Part shown: positions 42,018 through 51,240 of the stretch, in pieces | Layout: each line of letters starts with the position of its first letter | How positions within the stretch are numbered: position 1 is the first letter of the stretch | DNA from: Clostridia bacterium | GTDB taxonomy: Bacteria; Bacillota_A; Clostridia; Oscillospirales; CAG-272 | DNA: 61,017 nucleotides | Assembly: GCA_017501345.1 (NCBI GenBank) | Contig: JAFVXC010000003.1 | Coordinates: 1-61,017 of the forward strand | Reading direction: 5' to 3' | Position numbers and translations under genes: made by a program | Notes under the pieces: model-generated | Databases searched by the model: none | Seen by the model: only the letters and a program-made list of their open reading frames with translations | What the model was told of the DNA's origin: nothing

Positions 42018-43850
42018 TCAGGAGTCGACGCTGAACCACAGCTCCCCGTCCGTGCAGGATACCCTGACCGTCCCCTCCTCCATCGGGCAGGGATTTCCGT
42101 CAGGCGCAGCGTCGAGCCACTCGGCCTGCGTTCCGTGATACACAACGAAAACGCCACTGCGGAATGACGTAACGTAAAGGCTCTCCACACTGTGCGGCAG
42201 CTCAACGCTGTCAAAAAGGACGGGACCGCGAAACGCATCCCACGAAAGCATCCGAACCCCGTCGGGAACGGTAAATCCTACACCCTCACGCCGAGCGGGA
42301 TAACGGCAGAGCACGTCAAGCCCCTCGGTGTAAAGAACTCCGTCAACACTCTCAAAAAAGGGATTCTCCCCATCCACAAGGAAGGCGACGATCCGTGGGC
42401 AGGAGGCGGCAAACGCCCCCTCCTCGACCGTCTCGGTATTCCTCCCGAGCCCGACCGTCTCAAGCGCCGTGCAAAACGAAAACGCCCCCGACGAAACGTA
42501 TAAAGCACCGTCTCCGAGCAGAACGCTCCGAAGCCTCCTTTCACCGTAAAAGGCACCGTCATAGATCCCGTAGGCGTGACCATTCACGTCGCTCGGAAGC
42601 TCGATCTCCTCCTCGCTGCCACGGTAGTCGAGAAGGAGATACTCCCCCGCCTCCTCACTCACGTAAAAGACAAAGTCCCCATCCCTGACGATTCGACTTC
42701 CCTCGTAGTCCTCGACATATACCCACCGTGCATAATCCGAAATGTTGCCGTATCCGCCGCTCGATGAGGCTGCTTCAATGCGAAGGGGGGAACGGTTTTG
42801 GATCTCAATCAGCTTCGGACACCAGAAGGCACCCGCCCCGATGTCCCGTAGCCCTGCTCCAAGCTCCGCGCGTACGAGACTGAAGCATCCGTTGAAGGCG
42901 TATTCCCCGATCACCTGAACCGAATCGGGCAGGATGATCTCAAAAAGGCCCGTGCCGCGGAAGGCATCCTTCGGGATCCGCCTGAGGCTCTCCGAAAGCC
43001 GCACGCTCTGCAGGCCGTGACAGCCCATAAACGCCTTGTCCGCGATCTCCGTAACGGTGTCGGGCATCTCAACGCCGCAAAGCAGCGCCGAATCCCGCAA
43101 GGCGTTCCGTACGTCCCAGGTCATAAGGAGCGCCTGCTCCCCCTCCCCCGATAATTCGTCCAGAAGCCCGTAATACGCGGCGAGATAGTCCACCGTATCG
43201 AGAAGTCCACCCGCCAATCGCGCGCGCTCCGCAAGCCCGATCCGATCGGTCTCATAAATGCCTCTGTTAAGAAGCGCACACGGCGTCCATTCAAGCAAAG
43301 GACACAGACGAAGCATCTCCTCGTATTCCTCGGGATCCTCGGCAAGGGTAGCGTCGTATAGCGTATAAGATCCCTCGATCTCCCTCGATTCAACCGAGCC
43401 GTATCCGTAAAGCTCACCGAGTGAAGCGACGAGTGCCTCGAAGGAGGGCTTCGACAGGATCGGCGGCACGCCGTGATCGGGCGACGTAAGGCGCGCGGAA
43501 ATGCGCACAACGGTCTCCCCGTCAGGCGAGGTCTCGGGAATGACGAGCGAGATCTCCTCCCTGTTCAAAGGATTAAACCACACCTCGGTCACGTCGCAGG
43601 TGCCGTCGCCGTTCGAGGCGTAGACGATGCGATACTGCTCCCCCTCTTCAAAGGAAACGCCGACGTCCTGAAGAAAGCGGCTGATGAGTGCGAGCTCCTC
43701 CGCGCTCCAGGTCTCCTCCTCCTCTTCGACCTTGTCGTCAAATGCAGGGGGATCATCTCCCCCGATCTGCGGTCTCACCGACCAATATAGCCCCACCGTG
43801 CAAAGCGCCGCAACAAGCAACGAAACGAGCGCAGACCTCAGCTTTTCCAT
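42018..43850 (-). CDS. BspA-like leucine-rich-repeat surface protein
   Basis: 610 residues. A single N-terminal hydrophobic segment (about 6-26) acts as signal or anchor, followed by an acidic linker. A domain with VYASNGDGTCDVTEVWF (about 75-92) comes next. LRR_5-type repeats (TVTEIADKAFMGCHGLQSVRLSESLR, in part) fill about 255-345 and resume from 440 to 580, with DGVLY as an interruption. The family is extracellular and may bind proteins or adhere to surfaces; the exact role is unknown. No cell-wall sorting motif is seen, so it is probably anchored by the N-terminal segment. GGAG precedes the ATG. Confidence 0.8.
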   Translation of the reverse strand: MEKLRSALVSLLVAALCTVGLYWSVRPQIGGDDPPAFDDKVEEEEETWSAEELALISRFLQDVGVSFEEGEQYRIVYASNGDGTCDVTEVWFNPLNREEISLVIPETSPDGETVVRISARLTSPDHGVPPILSKPSFEALVASLGELYGYGSVESREIEGSYTLYDATLAEDPEEYEEMLRLCPLLEWTPCALLNRGIYETDRIGLAERARLAGGLLDTVDYLAAYYGLLDELSGEGEQALLMTWDVRNALRDSALLCGVEMPDTVTEIADKAFMGCHGLQSVRLSESLRRIPKDAFRGTGLFEIILPDSVQVIGEYAFNGCFSLVRAELGAGLRDIGAGAFWCPKLIEIQNRSPLRIEAASSSGGYGNISDYARWVYVEDYEGSRIVRDGDFVFYVSEEAGEYLLLDYRGSEEEIELPSDVNGHAYGIYDGAFYGERRLRSVLLGDGALYVSSGAFSFCTALETVGLGRNTETVEEGAFAASCPRIVAFLVDGENPFFESVDGVLYTEGLDVLCRYPARREGVGFTVPDGVRMLSWDAFRGPVLFDSVELPHSVESLYVTSFRSGVFVVYHGTQAEWLDAAPDGNPCPMEEGTVRVSCTDGELWFSVDS

Positions 43851-43976
43851 ACACGTCTCCGATCTCTTGAATTCCGCGACCGCAACGGGTCGCCACTAAG
43901 GATATTGTAACACAAATCCGACAAAATGTAAAGTATTATTTCGCGTCTGTCCGAAACATCCGAAATACAAGAAAAA

Positions 43977-44003
43977 AACCGCCCCGAAAGCCTCGGAGCG
44001 GTT
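43977..44003 (-). terminator. Terminator of gap
   Basis: An AACCGC/GCGGTT stem extended by CCCGA-type pairing with one mismatch; the minus-strand tail is T-rich. Confidence 0.8.
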
Positions 44004-44035
44004 CTTTTATTATGCTGTTCTACCCAGCGAAGAAA

Positions 44036-45052
44036 TTACTTCAGCTCTGCGAAGTACTTGATGGTACGAACCATCTGGCTGGTGTAGGAGTTCTCGTTGT
44101 CGTACCAAGCAACAACCTGAACCTGGCTCGTGCCGTTGCCCATGTCGATAACCATCGTCTGGGTAGCGTCGAAGATCGAGCCGAAGCGGCTGCCGACGAT
44201 GTCGGAGGAAACGATCTCGTCCTCGTTGTAGCCGAAGGACTCGGTAGCAGCTGCCTTCATTGCAGCGTTGATGCCCTCAACGGTAGCAGCACCCTTAACG
44301 ACAGCGACGAGAATGGTGGTCGAGCCGGTGGGGGTGGGGATTCTCTGAGCGGAGCCGATGAGCTTGCCGTTCAGCTCGGGGATAACGAGACCGATTGCCT
44401 TAGCAGCACCGGTGGAGTTGGGAACGATGTTGACAGCACCTGCGCGTGCACGGCGGAGGTCGCCCTTACGGTGAGGACCGTCGAGGATCATCTGGTCGCC
44501 GGTGTAAGCGTGAACGGTGGTCATGATACCTGCCTCGATGGGCATGTAGTCGTTGAGCGCCTTAGCCATGGGAGCAAGGCAGTTGGTGGTGCAGGATGCA
44601 GCCGAAATGATCTTGTCTTCAGCAGTGAGGGTGTTGTGGTTTACGTTGTAAACGATGGTCTTCAGATCCTTACCTGCGGGAGCGGAGATAACGACCTTCT
44701 TTGCGCCTGCGTTGATGTGAGCCATGGACTTCTCAACCGAGGTGTAGAAGCCGGTGCACTCGAGAACGACGTCAACGTCGAGTGCGCCCCAGGGGCAGTT
44801 AACAGCGTCCTTCTCAGCGTAGATCTTGATGGTCTTGCCGTCGACGGTGATGCTGTCCTCGCCTGCCTCAACGGTGTGACCGAGAGCAACGTAGTTACCC
44901 TGAGCAGAGTCATACTTGAGAAGGTGAGCGAGCATCTTGGGGCTGGTCAGGTCGTTGATCGCAACGATCTCGTAGCCCTCAGCACCGAACATCTGACGGA
45001 ACGCAAGGCGTCCGATACGGCCGAAGCCATTGATAGCAACTTTTACAGACAT
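44036..45052 (-). CDS. gap: Glyceraldehyde-3-phosphate dehydrogenase, type I
   Basis: 338 residues. Glycolytic enzyme oxidising glyceraldehyde 3-phosphate with NAD and phosphate. NGFGRIGR (8-15) binds NAD. The Asp of INDLT fits NAD rather than NADP preference. The catalytic Cys is in [11 protein letters not shown] (about 153). The C-terminus has [15 protein letters not shown]. Its strong codon bias and quite different base use from its neighbours fit a highly expressed gene. Promoter at 45150-45178, with about 100 bases of leader. Confidence 0.97.
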   Translation of the reverse strand: MSVKVAINGFGRIGRLAFRQMFGAEGYEIVAINDLTSPKMLAHLLKYDSAQGNYVALGHTVEAGEDSITVDGKTIKIYAEKDAVNCPWGALDVDVVLECTGFYTSVEKSMAHINAGAKKVVISAPAGKDLKTIVYNVNHNTLTAEDKIISAASCTTNCLAPMAKALNDYMPIEAGIMTTVHAYTGDQMILDGPHRKGDLRRARAGAVNIVPNSTGAAKAIGLVIPELNGKLIGSAQRIPTPTGSTTILVAVVKGAATVEGINAAMKAAATESFGYNEDEIVSSDIVGSRFGSIFDATQTMVIDMGNGTSQVQVVAWYDNENSYTSQMVRTIKYFAELK

Positions 45053-45149
45053 TGTAAAAATCCTCCGTTTTATGAATAATAAATTTTTGATATAAGGAAT
45101 TCGAAGAACGCGGCGAAAATCGAAAACCGCCGTTCCCCACCAATTCTAT

Positions 45150-45178
45150 ATTATACCGCAACTCCCACAAAAATGCAA
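45150..45178 (-). promoter_or_regulatory. Promoter of gap
   Basis: Minus-strand TTGCAT, 17 bases, TATAAT. Confidence 0.75.
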
Positions 45179-45284
45179 TACCTTTTGTTAAAAATTCGTC
45201 ATTTTCACCGTTTTGCACGAAAGCACCGGAATTTTCGGCGTGTTTATCGTTATTTGTGGCAAAATACGAGGGTGGCGTAGCCGA

Positions 45285-45535
45285 CGCTTTACCATCACCA
45301 CGTCCGAGGAGGGGGAGGGAATCGGTGGTTCCCGAGGCTCGTCCGAGGGGTTCCCGATTCTCGGGGGCCCACGATCGGACACGGGTGGAGTGCGTAGAGT
45401 TGCCCAAATTCTGACCGAGCAAGCGGATGCTCTTCCTTCCCTTCCCGAAATGTTCTTGGGGGAGTCTGAGGGGTGTTCTTTCAAGAACATCCCTCAGCGG
45501 GGTCATCGGGGCGGCGCCCCGAGAAACCCCTTGCA
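45285..45535 (+). repeat. Modular intergenic repeat, copy 7
   Basis: Holds GATCGGACACGGGTGGAG, CCGAGCAAGCGGATGCTC, CCTTCCCGAAATGTTCTTGG, hairpin GGTGTTCTTTCAAGAACATCC and GGGGCGGCGCCCC. It fills the gap downstream of murD and has no gene. Confidence 0.72.
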
Positions 45536-45568
45536 GTTCCTCGCCTTAATAATCCTCTCCCGAGCCCC

Positions 45569-46981
45569 TCACAGCCCCATTACAACCTCTCGGAAGCGTT
45601 CCCCGCGCTCCTCGAAATTCTGAAACGCGTCAAAGCTCGTGCAGCCGGGGGACAAAAGCACCGCCTCCCCGGGGCGCGCCATTTTCGATGCCGCCCTGAC
45701 CGCCTCGTCAAACGCGGGGACCCGCAGGATCGGGATCGTCTCGGGCCTATAGAGGGGCGACGCGAGGATCGCCTCGTGGATCTGCCCCGCCGCTTCCCCC
45801 GTCAGAACGATGCCGACCGCCCTCTCGCAGAGCGCATCCGCCATCGGAGAAAACGGAACGTGCTTGTCGCGTCCGCCGCAGATCACGACGGGCGGGCGAT
45901 CGATCGCCGACAGCGCCGCCACCGTCCTCGACGGACTCGAATCGATCGAGCTGTTGTAATAGATCACCCCGTCCTTTTCCCTGACGGGCTCGAGGCGGTG
46001 CTTCACCCCCGTAAAGGACCGCGCGACCGCGAGGATGTCCTCGTTCGTCACAAGCCCGCGCGTCACGGCGATTGCCGCCTCGTAGTTCTCGATATTGTGA
46101 ACACCGGGGAGACGGATCTCCGATTCGTCAAGCACGGGCGAAAATTCCCCGCCCCGCATAAATCCGATCGCTCCGTCCCGACGGCAGACGCCACCCGTCA
46201 GGTCGCGCGACAAGTCCGAGGAAAACGGCACAACGGTCGTCCCCACCGATGCGGCAAGCGCCGCACATCCCCATCCGGTCTCGTTCTCGCGGTTCAGAAC
46301 GACGCATTCGTTCCCCGTGTGCCTGAAAATATTGCACTTTGCCGAAACGTACTCGTCCATATCGACGTGCCAGTTCAGGTGATTCGGCGAGAGATTCGTC
46401 ACGACCGACCGCGCGGGCGACCGCTTCATCGTCATAAGCTGAAAGCTCGACAGCTCGACGACGGCGTAGTCGCGCTCCGTCATTTCATAAAGCCGCGGCA
46501 GAAGGGGCGAGCCGATGTTGCCGCCGAGAAAGACCCGCCGTCCCGTGCGCTTTCCCGCCTCCTCGAGAAAGAGCGACGTGAGCGTCGTCGTCGTGGTCTT
46601 GCCGTCACTGCCCGTTATGCCGATCACCGTCGCAGGCGTGAGATCGAAAAAGAGCTCCATTTCGGAGGTCAGCACCGCGCCGTTTTCGATCGCCGCAAGG
46701 ATCTCGGGCGCGTCGGGACGGATACCGGGCGAACGGAAAACGTAATCGAATCGCTCCCGCACGAGCGGCGAAAGATAGTCTTTCCCCGTCGACAGCGCGA
46801 CGCCGCGCGAAAGAAGCGCGTCTGCGCCCTTGATCTCCGTTACGGGCTTTTGGTCACACGCCGTGACAGTCGCGCCGTGATCGACGAGAAAGTCGCAAAG
46901 CGGACGGTTCGATATTCCGAGCCCCAAAACGGCACACCGCCGCCCCGAAAGCAAAGCTGTCACTCTTTCACGTAGTTCCAT
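45569..46981 (-). CDS. murD: UDP-N-acetylmuramoylalanine-D-glutamate ligase
   Basis: 470 residues from MELRERVTALLSG at 46981, with GAGGAGG nine bases upstream. It adds D-Glu to UDP-MurNAc-L-Ala in peptidoglycan synthesis in the cytoplasm. The N-terminal Rossmann-like domain has VLGLGISNRPL. The ATP-binding loop GSDGKTTTT is at 124-132. NLSPNHLNWH and the YNSSIDSSPSRTVAAL region are typical of MurD. C-terminal domain complete. The gene is alone, not in the usual dcw cluster. Confidence 0.93.
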   Translation of the reverse strand: MELRERVTALLSGRRCAVLGLGISNRPLCDFLVDHGATVTACDQKPVTEIKGADALLSRGVALSTGKDYLSPLVRERFDYVFRSPGIRPDAPEILAAIENGAVLTSEMELFFDLTPATVIGITGSDGKTTTTTLTSLFLEEAGKRTGRRVFLGGNIGSPLLPRLYEMTERDYAVVELSSFQLMTMKRSPARSVVTNLSPNHLNWHVDMDEYVSAKCNIFRHTGNECVVLNRENETGWGCAALAASVGTTVVPFSSDLSRDLTGGVCRRDGAIGFMRGGEFSPVLDESEIRLPGVHNIENYEAAIAVTRGLVTNEDILAVARSFTGVKHRLEPVREKDGVIYYNSSIDSSPSRTVAALSAIDRPPVVICGGRDKHVPFSPMADALCERAVGIVLTGEAAGQIHEAILASPLYRPETIPILRVPAFDEAVRAASKMARPGEAVLLSPGCTSFDAFQNFEERGERFREVVMGL

Positions 46982-47016
46982 AATTATCTTCCTCCTCGTG
47001 GATTTCACTCCTATTC

Positions 47017-47045
47017 ATTATATGCCCTTTTCACAATTTTTGCAA
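47017..47045 (-). promoter_or_regulatory. Promoter of murD
   Basis: Minus-strand TTGCAA, 17 bases, TATAAT. Confidence 0.7.
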
Positions 47046-47172
47046 GATGTTTTTGAAAATCGTGAAAATTTCTTCCAAAATCCCCTTTTCAAACGTATTT
47101 TTTTTTGGTATAATTATTATAGGAGTAGCTTGCTCCCCCCACCGTCCAAATCATTATATGGAGGAAACGAAC

Positions 47173-48528
47173 ATGAAAAAGATCTTAGTAGTTTTTGCGC
47201 TCGCTTGTCTCCTTATACTTGCTTCCGCATCCTGTGGGCATAAGCACGAATGGATCGACGCAACCTGTACCGCACCCCAAACCTGCGGCCTGTGCGGTCA
47301 GACCGAGGGGGCGGCATCAGAGCACGCCTATTCTGCGGGAATATGCACGCTCTGCGGCAGCGAGGATCCCGTCTGCATCGCGAAATACGGCGAGGCAAGC
47401 GACCTCTTGGCTCGCGGAGAGTATTCCGCCGCCTACACGCTTCTCTCGGAGCTCGGCGACTACAAGGACGCAGAGGAGCTCGTCGGAAATTTCCACTACA
47501 TCCCGACGGGCATTCGCTTCGACGCGCCCGAGGGCCTTCACACGCTTCAGATTCTTTACGACGAAAGAAATTTCCCAACGCAGCTTGTCACTACGCGGTT
47601 TGACGACGCCGAGCGCATCACCGAGCGCACCTATGACGAAAACGGCAACCTGATCAAAATGGTCCTCACGCCCTTCGAAGGAATCCAAAGCATCTATGAA
47701 TACACCTACGATGCAAACGGAAATATGACCCATATGACCACTGCGACTCCCGACGGAATCAAAAGCGTCACGAGCTACACCTACGACGAAAGCGGAAATC
47801 TGACCGTGTTGGTCAGCAAGCATCACGACGGCACCGAAAACGTCAACCACTACACCTACGACGAAAACGGCAACCCGCAGAAGGAGATCTACACGTCTCA
47901 TAAGGGTGACGAATTCATCTATAATCTTGTCTACGACTACGTCTATGACAAAGACGGAGCCCTGATCAAGGCGACCTCCACGTATTACTACAGCGACAAC
48001 ACCATCGGCCACAGTTATTCCCACGAATATACCTACAACGAAAGAGGAGATTGGATCAGACTCGTAACGACCACCCTCTCCCCGTCGTCGTTAACCAAGG
48101 AGGTCACGACCGTCACAAGCTACTCCTACACCTACGACGAAAACGGCAGGATACTGAAAAAGTCTTATGCGTCAAACGACGTCTCGACTCACGTCTACGA
48201 ATACGTCTACGATGAAAACGGCAACCTGATAACGGAGGTATGCTCCATTGTCAAAACCACTGCGACCAAGACGTTCGTCAGTTTCTGCTACACCCTCGAT
48301 TATACCTATGACGAAAACGGCAACCTGATCCGCAAATCTTACATGGATACCGATGACTTTACCGAAACCGTGGAATGCGAATATCAATTCGTCTATATGC
48401 CGCAAGGCCTGCCCGACGGAATCGAATCCTTCCTGCCGACACTCATGAAGACCACGTCTCTCCATATAAGATCGCAGTCCCGCGACTTTTGGTATAACTA
48501 CATCAGGGTGAAAGATCAACAGAAATAA
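47173..48528 (+). CDS. Lipoprotein with YD (RHS-like) repeats
   Basis: 451 residues from MKKILVVFALAC at 47173, which has GGAGG upstream and a signal peptide ending in ASASCG; the lipobox is weak but credible. A Cys-rich segment (CTAPQTCGLCG, and later CTLCG, about 35-65) could bind metal. From about 140 to 430 there are around ten short repeats of the YTYDENGNL type, each about 22-34 residues. Such YD repeats form a beta-helix or barrel shell in RHS proteins and carbohydrate-binding surface proteins. It has no toxin domain or transmembrane tail, so it is likely a surface-binding lipoprotein. Confidence 0.8.
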   Translation: MKKILVVFALACLLILASASCGHKHEWIDATCTAPQTCGLCGQTEGAASEHAYSAGICTLCGSEDPVCIAKYGEASDLLARGEYSAAYTLLSELGDYKDAEELVGNFHYIPTGIRFDAPEGLHTLQILYDERNFPTQLVTTRFDDAERITERTYDENGNLIKMVLTPFEGIQSIYEYTYDANGNMTHMTTATPDGIKSVTSYTYDESGNLTVLVSKHHDGTENVNHYTYDENGNPQKEIYTSHKGDEFIYNLVYDYVYDKDGALIKATSTYYYSDNTIGHSYSHEYTYNERGDWIRLVTTTLSPSSLTKEVTTVTSYSYTYDENGRILKKSYASNDVSTHVYEYVYDENGNLITEVCSIVKTTATKTFVSFCYTLDYTYDENGNLIRKSYMDTDDFTETVECEYQFVYMPQGLPDGIESFLPTLMKTTSLHIRSQSRDFWYNYIRVKDQQK

Positions 48529-48534
48529 TCGCTC

Positions 48535-48580
48535 CACCCTTCCCGAAAAGCTCTTGCGGAGCCCGAGGCAGAGCCTCGGA
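48535..48580 (+). repeat. Short fragment of the modular repeat, copy 8
   Basis: CCCTTCCCGAAAAGCTCTTG directly followed by CGGAGCCCGAGGCAGAG and CTCGGA. The main stem-loop is missing. Confidence 0.65.
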
Positions 48581-48641
48581 TGCCCCAAAAGCACAAACGA
48601 TAACAAACAGATTCACATAATTAAAAAAGGAACACACGCAT

Positions 48642-50639
48642 ATGGCAAAGAAAACACAGGAATACAACGACCAGAGCATCCGCGCGCTGAAGGGCGCAGA
48701 CCGCGTCAGGAAGCGCCCCGCCGTCATCTTCGGCTCGGACGGACTCGAGGGCTGTCAGCACAGCTTTTTCGAGATCCTCTCAAACTCGGTCGACGAGGCA
48801 CGCGAGGGACACGGCAAAAGGATCAAGGTCACGGTCTTCCGCGACAAGTCGATCGAGGTCGACGACGAGGGACGCGGCATCCCGCTCGGCTGGAACGAGG
48901 ACGAGCAGAGATACAACTGGGATCTGATCTTCTGCGAGCTGTATGCGGGCGGTAAATACGACAACAACAGCGGCGACTCGGGCTACGAATTCTCCCTCGG
49001 TCTGAACGGCCTCGGCGCGTGCGCGACGCAGTGCAGCTCGGAATTTATGGACGTTTTCTCCTACGACGGCACGTCCTGTAAGAGCATCCACTTCGAAAAG
49101 GGCAACGCCGCATCAGAGCTTGAGGAACGCCCGATCGAGCGCGGCGAAAAGAAGCGCGGTACGGTCATTCACTGGAAGCCCGACCTCGAGGTCTTTACCG
49201 ATATCAACATCCCGATCGAATTCTACCGCCTCACGATGCGCCGTCAGTCGATCGTCAATAACGGCATCGCCTTCGTCCTCTCTGTCGAGCAGGAAAACGG
49301 CAAATTCGAGGAGGAGACCTTCCTCTACGAGACCGGACTCGTCGGCTACATCGAGGAGCTCTGCGGCGAAAAGAAGCAGACCTCCCCCTTCTCGTGGCAT
49401 CTCGAGACCTCGGGCAGAGACCGCGCCGATAAGGACGAATATAAGGTCCGCGCCGATTTTTGCTTCTGCGTCTCGAATACCGTCCAGACCCTCGAATACT
49501 ACCACAACTCGAGCTACCTCGAAAACGGCGGCTCGCCCGACCGCGCGGTAAAGACCGCGTTCGTCTACGCACTCGACAAATACCTCAAGGCGCAGGGCAA
49601 GTACAATAAGACCGAAAACAAGATCACCTTCGTCGATATCGCAGACTGCCTCGTCCTCGTCATCAACAGCTTCTCGACGCAGACCTCCTACGAAAACCAG
49701 ACGAAAAAGGCGATCACGAACACCTTCATCTACGAGGCAATGTGCGACTCGATCAAGGAAAAGCTCGAGATCTTCTTCGCGGAAAATCCCGTAGACGCCG
49801 AGATCTTTGCAAATCAGGTGCTCGTCAATAAAAGGAGCCGCGAAAACGCCGAGGCGACGAGGCTCAACATCAAAAAGAAGCTCACGGGCACGATCGACAT
49901 CGCGAACCGCGTCGAAAAATTCGTCTCCTGCCGCTCGAAGGATCCGAACATCCGCGAGCTCTATATCGTCGAGGGCGACTCGGCACTCACCTCCTGTAAG
50001 CTCGGCAGAAACGCCGAATTTCAGGCGATCATCCCCGTCAGAGGTAAGACCCTCAACTGCCTCAAGGCAGGCTACGACCGCATCTTCAAGAGCGAGATCA
50101 TCACAGACCTCCTCAAGGTCATCGGCTGCGGCGTCGAGATCACGGGCAAGGTCAAGGGCGACATCGCAGCGTTTGACCTCGATCAGCTCCGCTGGTCAAA
50201 GATCATCCTATGCACCGATGCCGACGAGGACGGCTTCCAGATCCGAACCCTCCTTCTGACCCTCTTCTACCGTCTCCTCCCCACCCTGCTCGCAGAGCAG
50301 CGCGTGTTCATCGCGGAGACCCCCCTCTTCGAGATCACGACAAAGGACGATACCCTCTTCGCCTATAACGAATTCGAAAAGGCGGATATCCTCCGTGAGC
50401 TCGAAGCGAAGAAGATCAAATACAGCCTCCAGCGCTCGAAGGGTCTCGGCGAAAACGAGCCCGATATGATGTGGCGCACCACGATGAATCCCGCCACCCG
50501 CCGCCTCGTCGCCGTCACCCCGACTGATGCCGTAAAGACCGCCGAGATCTTCGATATCCTCCTCGGCGATAACCTCGCGGGCAGAAAGGAATTCATCGCA
50601 AAATACGGCAGTCAGTATATGAAGGACGCGGATATTTGA
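48642..50639 (+). CDS. Orphan type IIA topoisomerase subunit B (GyrB/ParE-like)
   Basis: 665 residues. The GHKL ATPase has EILSNSVDEA (about 45-54), DDEGRGIP and GLNGLGA. The transducer follows, then the toprim domain with YIVEGDSALTS (about 440) and CTDADEDG (about 525-531), and the end motif QRSKGLGE. Length and order match gyrase B or ParE, but the sequence is divergent (EGDSALTSC instead of the usual EGDSAGGS). No A subunit is adjacent. It could work with a distant ParC, or be a second, specialised topoisomerase. AAAGGAA precedes the ATG. Confidence 0.88.
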   Translation: MAKKTQEYNDQSIRALKGADRVRKRPAVIFGSDGLEGCQHSFFEILSNSVDEAREGHGKRIKVTVFRDKSIEVDDEGRGIPLGWNEDEQRYNWDLIFCELYAGGKYDNNSGDSGYEFSLGLNGLGACATQCSSEFMDVFSYDGTSCKSIHFEKGNAASELEERPIERGEKKRGTVIHWKPDLEVFTDINIPIEFYRLTMRRQSIVNNGIAFVLSVEQENGKFEEETFLYETGLVGYIEELCGEKKQTSPFSWHLETSGRDRADKDEYKVRADFCFCVSNTVQTLEYYHNSSYLENGGSPDRAVKTAFVYALDKYLKAQGKYNKTENKITFVDIADCLVLVINSFSTQTSYENQTKKAITNTFIYEAMCDSIKEKLEIFFAENPVDAEIFANQVLVNKRSRENAEATRLNIKKKLTGTIDIANRVEKFVSCRSKDPNIRELYIVEGDSALTSCKLGRNAEFQAIIPVRGKTLNCLKAGYDRIFKSEIITDLLKVIGCGVEITGKVKGDIAAFDLDQLRWSKIILCTDADEDGFQIRTLLLTLFYRLLPTLLAEQRVFIAETPLFEITTKDDTLFAYNEFEKADILRELEAKKIKYSLQRSKGLGENEPDMMWRTTMNPATRRLVAVTPTDAVKTAEIFDILLGDNLAGRKEFIAKYGSQYMKDADI

Positions 50640-50644
50640 CGGTG

Positions 50645-50890
50645 GGATTCCCAAGAATCCATTCTCGGGGCTCCGCCCCGCAGTCCCCGCTGAGGGATGT
50701 TCTTGAAAGAACACCCCTCAGACTCCCCCAAGAACTTTTCGAGAAAGAAAAGCAGAAACACCCGTACTCTTTCCCGAAATCAGGGTGCACTTCGCACTCC
50801 ACCCGTGTCCGCTCCCGAGGCCTCTGTCTCGGAGACTATCTCGGACGAGCCTCGATAGATCCCTCGACACCTCCCTCGCGGACGTGAAGT
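50645..50890 (-). repeat. Modular intergenic repeat, copy 9
   Basis: Minus-oriented. Hairpin GGATGTTCTTGAAAGAACACCC, CCAAGAACTTTTCGAGAAAG, block with CACCCGTACTC, then CCCGTGTCCGCTCCCGAGG. It faces copy 10 with about 75 bases between. Confidence 0.72.
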
Positions 50891-50964
50891 AAAGCGAGTC
50901 GCTCTACTTTCAAGCCTCCCCCCCTCGGGGAGGTGGCAGCCGCTTGTCAGCCGACGGAGAGGGC

Positions 50965-51182
50965 TCCCCACGTCCGAATAGGGGGTGGAATTTGAAGCGG
51001 CGAGCGTGGTCGAGCCGATTCAAATTTCGGGGGTCCACGGTCGGACCCGCACGGGTCGCGTAGACCTGCCCAAAATTCTGACCAACAATGCGGAGGCTTT
51101 CCCTCCCTTCCCAAAAAAAGTTTTTGCGGGTCAAGGGGCTTTTTTCAAAAAGCTCCTTGCGGAGCCCGAGGCAGAGCCTCGG
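50965..51182 (+). repeat. Modular intergenic repeat, copy 10
   Basis: Plus-oriented and highly similar to 195-390. It has GGGGGTCCACGGTCGGAC, ACAATGCGGAGGCTTTCC, the stem AGGGGCTTTTTTC/AAAAAGCTCCTT and CGAGGCAGAGCCTCG. The upstream 50640-50965 belongs to copy 9 and a hairpin-rich GAGCCTCCC-type repeat. No gene is seen in this 600-base gap. Confidence 0.75.
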
Positions 51183-51240
51183 AAAGACCGCCCCACCGGG
51201 AAAAACACACAAATCCTCAAAAAAGTTGAAAGGCACCCCT

